Shown in pieces: positions 61,401 through 64,000 of a DNA stretch of 64,000 bases; the stretch's first letter is position 1; each line of letters opens with the position of its first letter. Location: the NCBI GenBank assembly GCA_020342235.1, contig CP073216.1:806001-870000 (forward strand). Direction: 5' to 3'. A program made the position numbers and the translations under genes. The DNA comes from Saccharomycopsis phalli. Its lineage: Eukaryota > Ascomycota > Saccharomycetes > Ascoideales > Saccharomycopsidaceae. The notes under the pieces were generated by a model. The model did no database searches. It was not told the origin of the DNA and saw only the letters and a list, made by a program, of their open reading frames with translations.

Positions 61401-61617
61401 TACTGTGATTTGGAAACCGCAAGTCTAGAACGACAAAAAATTCAGAATATACTCATCTATTTAATGTGGACAGGAATAACTGATGGTTTACTAAAACAAC
61501 TTCTGAACACCCCATGTGATGCTTACACCAAACCATTTGCCTTATTGAAAGCAGATGATGGCATAAACGTCTACATGCTATTATCTTTGAAATATTTAAT
61601 AAAAAAGACCCATTGAG

Positions 61618-61725
61618 TCGCCTCCAAAACTAGCAAAGAGACGTTTTCAGTTTAAATGCAGGGTGGTGTTGCCTCCGATATCAGCAAAGAGGCGCTTCTA
61701 GTTGAAATGCAGGGCCCAGATTGCC
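61618..61725 (+). repeat. Degenerate direct repeat of about 45-60 bp, two units
   Basis: GCCTCCAAAACTAGCAAAGA ... TTTAAATGCAGGG and GCCTCCGATATCAGCAAAGA ... TTGAAATGCAGGG. A third trace may follow (GTCAAATATTAGCAAAC). Confidence 0.7.
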
Positions 61726-61889
61726 GTCTAGTCAAATATTAGCAAACATATTTCCCGCAATGTTCTATCAGATGAAGTCTTGTTACTATTTTCTGATGCT
61801 AACTATTTGTCTCAGTCGCCATGAGCCAGAAGGAACTTTACAAATTCATTGGGCGTATTGGTGCTAGACATTTCTGTTTTATTTCCACG

Positions 61890-62500
61890 TCTTTAATAAT
61901 AATAATATTTATCATTAAAATAATCTCTTTTTTCTTGTGGACTTAGCTGTATATTGTCTTCATAAACACGGTTATTGGACAAATGTATTTTCACTCAGGA
62001 AAATCCTGAAGCAGCAACGGTGTTGAAAGAAACCCTTTATCAATACTTTTGTAACATATCTAAGATTAAATGCTTCAATGAGTGCTGTTTTTCTGTTGAT
62101 GTGTGGGTGCTAGATGTTAGTGTAAGAAACTTGAACACCTTTGCCCAGGTAAGTTTACTGAGTCACATAGTTTGCTGTAAGAATCGTAGTCAATCACATT
62201 CTGGTAAAACTCCATGAGCTTGTGGCTTAATTTATAACCAACAAAGACTATTTCAAATACACTTTGGTTTTCATTTATAGACTCTAGCATGTCATCTATC
62301 CTAAGAAGAATTTGGGTTCCTAGCTCAGGATTGCCTGAGGCTGTCAGGATCATTGCTATGAGCTTGGTTTTGCTCTTATAAGCAGCCCTGTGTTCATTTA
62401 TCGTGATTTTTGATATGTTATGGGAAGTAATAACCGTGGGAGATGACGGTTTCCTACCACTCTTTGCATGTTTGCTTTCAAACTATTTCCCAAAGTATGT
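61890..62500 (-). mobile_element. Copy B of the unclassified repeat family (inverted)
   Basis: The left edge (TTAATAATAATAATATTTA, then TAGCTGTATATTGTCTTC and TTTTCACTCAGGAAAATCCT) is the reverse complement of the ends of copies A and C, at roughly 70 percent similarity by eye. On the minus strand a partial open frame, 62353-62117, encodes a basic-to-mixed protein piece with no motif I know (for example GTQILLRIDDMLESINENQS). The right boundary is a guess. It is broken and old. Confidence 0.5.
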
Positions 62501-62789
62501 AAATGCGGGAATGTTGTAGCGTCTTTATCGGAGGAGAGTCCTCTTTGAGTTGCTCTTGTTCTAGTTTAGTCTTTTGCTAAGTAGTTTTGTGATGGCATCA
62601 AGAGTTCAAATGTCTGAAACCTGCGGTGTTGTCACTTTTAGCATATTCTGAATGATGGAACATTTGATCATTTTTGATATTCATTCGAGTTGTGCTGGCT
62701 GCAATAAACTGGCACAAAGCGAGTTCTTCTTATCAGTGTGTCATGAGCCATCATATTGCCTTGGTTATTTTTAGTGGGTTGAGTGTAAT

Positions 62790-63285
62790 TTGAGGTGGTA
62801 TGCCAATCTGGATGTAAATGATTGGGGTAAAGATTGGTATGAGAATTCCCAATGCCAGTCGCAAAACTTAGTTGAGGATGATACTCACTTGACTCGACTA
62901 GGTTTCTGTAATGCTGTTACAGAAAATTTCAATTCCATACGATATAAGCGGGACTACGCACGTTTTCCATGGCTTCAAAAAGAGCTACAAACTAATGTAT
63001 TTGACAAACTACAAGTAATTACCAGGGATGAGATAAAGTTATGGATCAATTTATTAACGATTTTCCATAAAATTACCATAGTTTACATTGATTGTGATAT
63101 ATTGGTGGACTTGGAACCTGGTTTGCTGCACAGCATCCCGACAGATTTACATGAGCTAATACAGGGTTTATTTCAACAGCATTGCTGCCTGGGAACATTC
63201 CTGAGTGAAAATAAGCCTGTCAAATCACTATATTTCCGGAGACAATATATGGTTAATTCCAACCATAAATAATATTATTCAGGAC
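62790..63285 (+). mobile_element. Copy C of the unclassified repeat family with a 160-codon frame
   Basis: The right end (63170-63283, TTCCTGAGTGAAAATAAGCC ... GGAGACAATATATGG, ending in an AATAATATTATT run) matches copies A and B. A frame of 160 codons (62790-63272) ends within this shared end. Its product (LTRLGFCNAVTENFNSI, FHKITIVYIDCDILVDL) has no recognisable domain. The M shown for its start is not necessarily an authentic start. Copies B and C face away from each other, so 61890-63285 could be one unit with inverted ends or two insertions. Confidence 0.5.
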
Positions 63286-63320
63286 ACTAAACTCAAATTA
63301 CCAGATCACGCCAGTTGCAT

Positions 63321-63326
63321 CACGTG
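63321..63326. promoter_or_regulatory. CACGTG motif upstream of IMG1
   Basis: ATCACGTGAT, a perfect 10-bp palindrome, is 51 bp upstream of the IMG1 ATG. Confidence 0.5.
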
Positions 63327-63376
63327 ATATATTATGAGCCAAGCAAGATGTGAAAAATTCATCAACCTTGAGTGAC

Positions 63377-63901
63377 ATGTTCAACCGGAGTATAATACGG
63401 CTAGGAAACCCGGCCAACTTGATATTACGGCGGGGATTTATAGTGCCTACCAAGGGCCGCAAGGTTATTCCTGTATATGAACCGGTGGCTGGTGCACATA
63501 GTGGCCGGAAGCTCATGGAAAAGCTTGAAGAGTCAATCTACGACAAGTACGATCCACAAGGGTGGAGACGGAAGTTGATTGCACGAGACAACAAGGACGG
63601 ATTGCGGAGCGGGGATATAATACGGGTGAATTACAAGAACGACCCAAACAATGCGCTTGCGTTTGTAGGGTACATTTTGGCGATTGACCGAAATGGGCCA
63701 GACAGCACGATTTTGCTCCGGAACAAGATCACAAAGGTCGGAGTTGAGATGCGGATCTCGCTTTTCAATCCGATTATTGAGCGGATTGATGTGATTAGAA
63801 AGCCACACAAGTACAATGGCCGGTTGAGACATTATTATATCCGGGACACTAAGTTAGATGTTGGAGATTTGGAGGCGCTGCTTAAGAAGAGACGTAAGTA
63901 G
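63377..63901 (+). CDS. IMG1: Mitochondrial ribosomal protein bL19m (Img1)
   Basis: Img1 is a large-subunit protein of the mitochondrial ribosome. The product is 174 residues (yeast 169). The N-terminus (MFNRSIIRLGNPANLILRRG) is a mitochondrial presequence. The bL19 core follows: LRSGDIIRVNYKNDPNNALA, a barrel strand FVGYILAIDRNGPDSTILLR and IERIDVIRKPHKYNGRLRHY. It ends KKRRK. The ATG at 63377 is the first in frame; upstream only a GTG extends it. Confidence 0.93.
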   Translation: MFNRSIIRLGNPANLILRRGFIVPTKGRKVIPVYEPVAGAHSGRKLMEKLEESIYDKYDPQGWRRKLIARDNKDGLRSGDIIRVNYKNDPNNALAFVGYILAIDRNGPDSTILLRNKITKVGVEMRISLFNPIIERIDVIRKPHKYNGRLRHYYIRDTKLDVGDLEALLKKRRK

Positions 63902-64000
63902 GAGTTGCTGTAAATAAATGATAAGGGAGATGTAGTAGGGTGAATGGAGTGGTTAGATTACAGGAGTGATGAAGGGTGCAAATGAAATGAAGTAAAAAAA

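Larger units (their letters stand above)
58311..63376. other. 5-kb gene-poor tract
   Basis: No intact recognisable gene lies between BUD23 and IMG1. It contains a 16-bp tandem repeat, a degenerate 45-bp direct repeat, two opposed copies of an unclassified repeat family near its right end, and otherwise AT-leaning sequence with only short open frames. It is the longest non-genic stretch of the window. I found no tRNA, no snoRNA with a convincing guide and no reverse transcriptase or integrase motif. Confidence 0.6.

Overview
The window is nuclear DNA of a budding yeast (Saccharomycotina). The genes are compact and mostly intronless. The few introns are short, with ACTAAC or CTAAC branch points only a few bases before the AG. 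Nearly every gene is a recognisable yeast housekeeping gene. CTG codons are rare and fall mainly at polar positions in conserved proteins (UTP6, PPH3, VPS26, BUD23, TRA1, ADA2). CTG is therefore probably not leucine: serine fits best, and alanine (the Pachysolen/Nakazawaea group) is not excluded. A complex I subunit and a gephyrin-like molybdenum cofactor gene add that the species has respiratory complex I and probably a molybdoenzyme such as nitrate reductase. Conceptual translations given here use the standard code.

Layout. 0-5 kb: the 5' part of NUP120 (minus strand), then a spliced noncoding gene whose introns carry eight box C/D snoRNAs, in the order snR78, snR77, snR77 again, snR76, snR75, snR74, snR73, snR72. 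5-19 kb: a small unknown gene, UTP6, a type I membrane protein, ADA2, RPS17, PSP1 and PPH3, separated by minisatellite-bearing spacers. 19-29.5 kb: PAA1, LSM5, an EMP65/TAPT1 membrane protein, SPP2, PEX10, HEL2, GEP4 and an F-box/leucine-rich gene of lower GC. 29.8-42 kb: the giant TRA1, divergent from VPS26. 42-58 kb: CHM7, a gephyrin-like CNXE, RAD30, BOL3, a complex I subunit, a PDC2-like factor built on a transposase fold, MTW1, ARE2 and BUD23. 58.3-63.4 kb: a gene-poor 5 kb tract with decayed copies of an unclassified repeat family. The window ends with IMG1.

The genes do not form one pathway. Small themes are SAGA/NuA4 (ADA2, TRA1), ribosome making and quality control (snoRNA cluster, UTP6, BUD23, RPS17, HEL2), mitochondria (GEP4, BOL3, complex I subunit, IMG1) and membranes (EMP65, PEX10, VPS26, CHM7, ARE2). 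CACGTG motifs recur in the promoters, notably of RPS17, the complex I subunit, IMG1 and the TRA1/VPS26 pair. The most interesting system is the snoRNA host gene. Every snoRNA can be assigned from its guide, snR77 is duplicated, and at two junctions a 3' splice site abuts the next 5' splice site with no exon between them.
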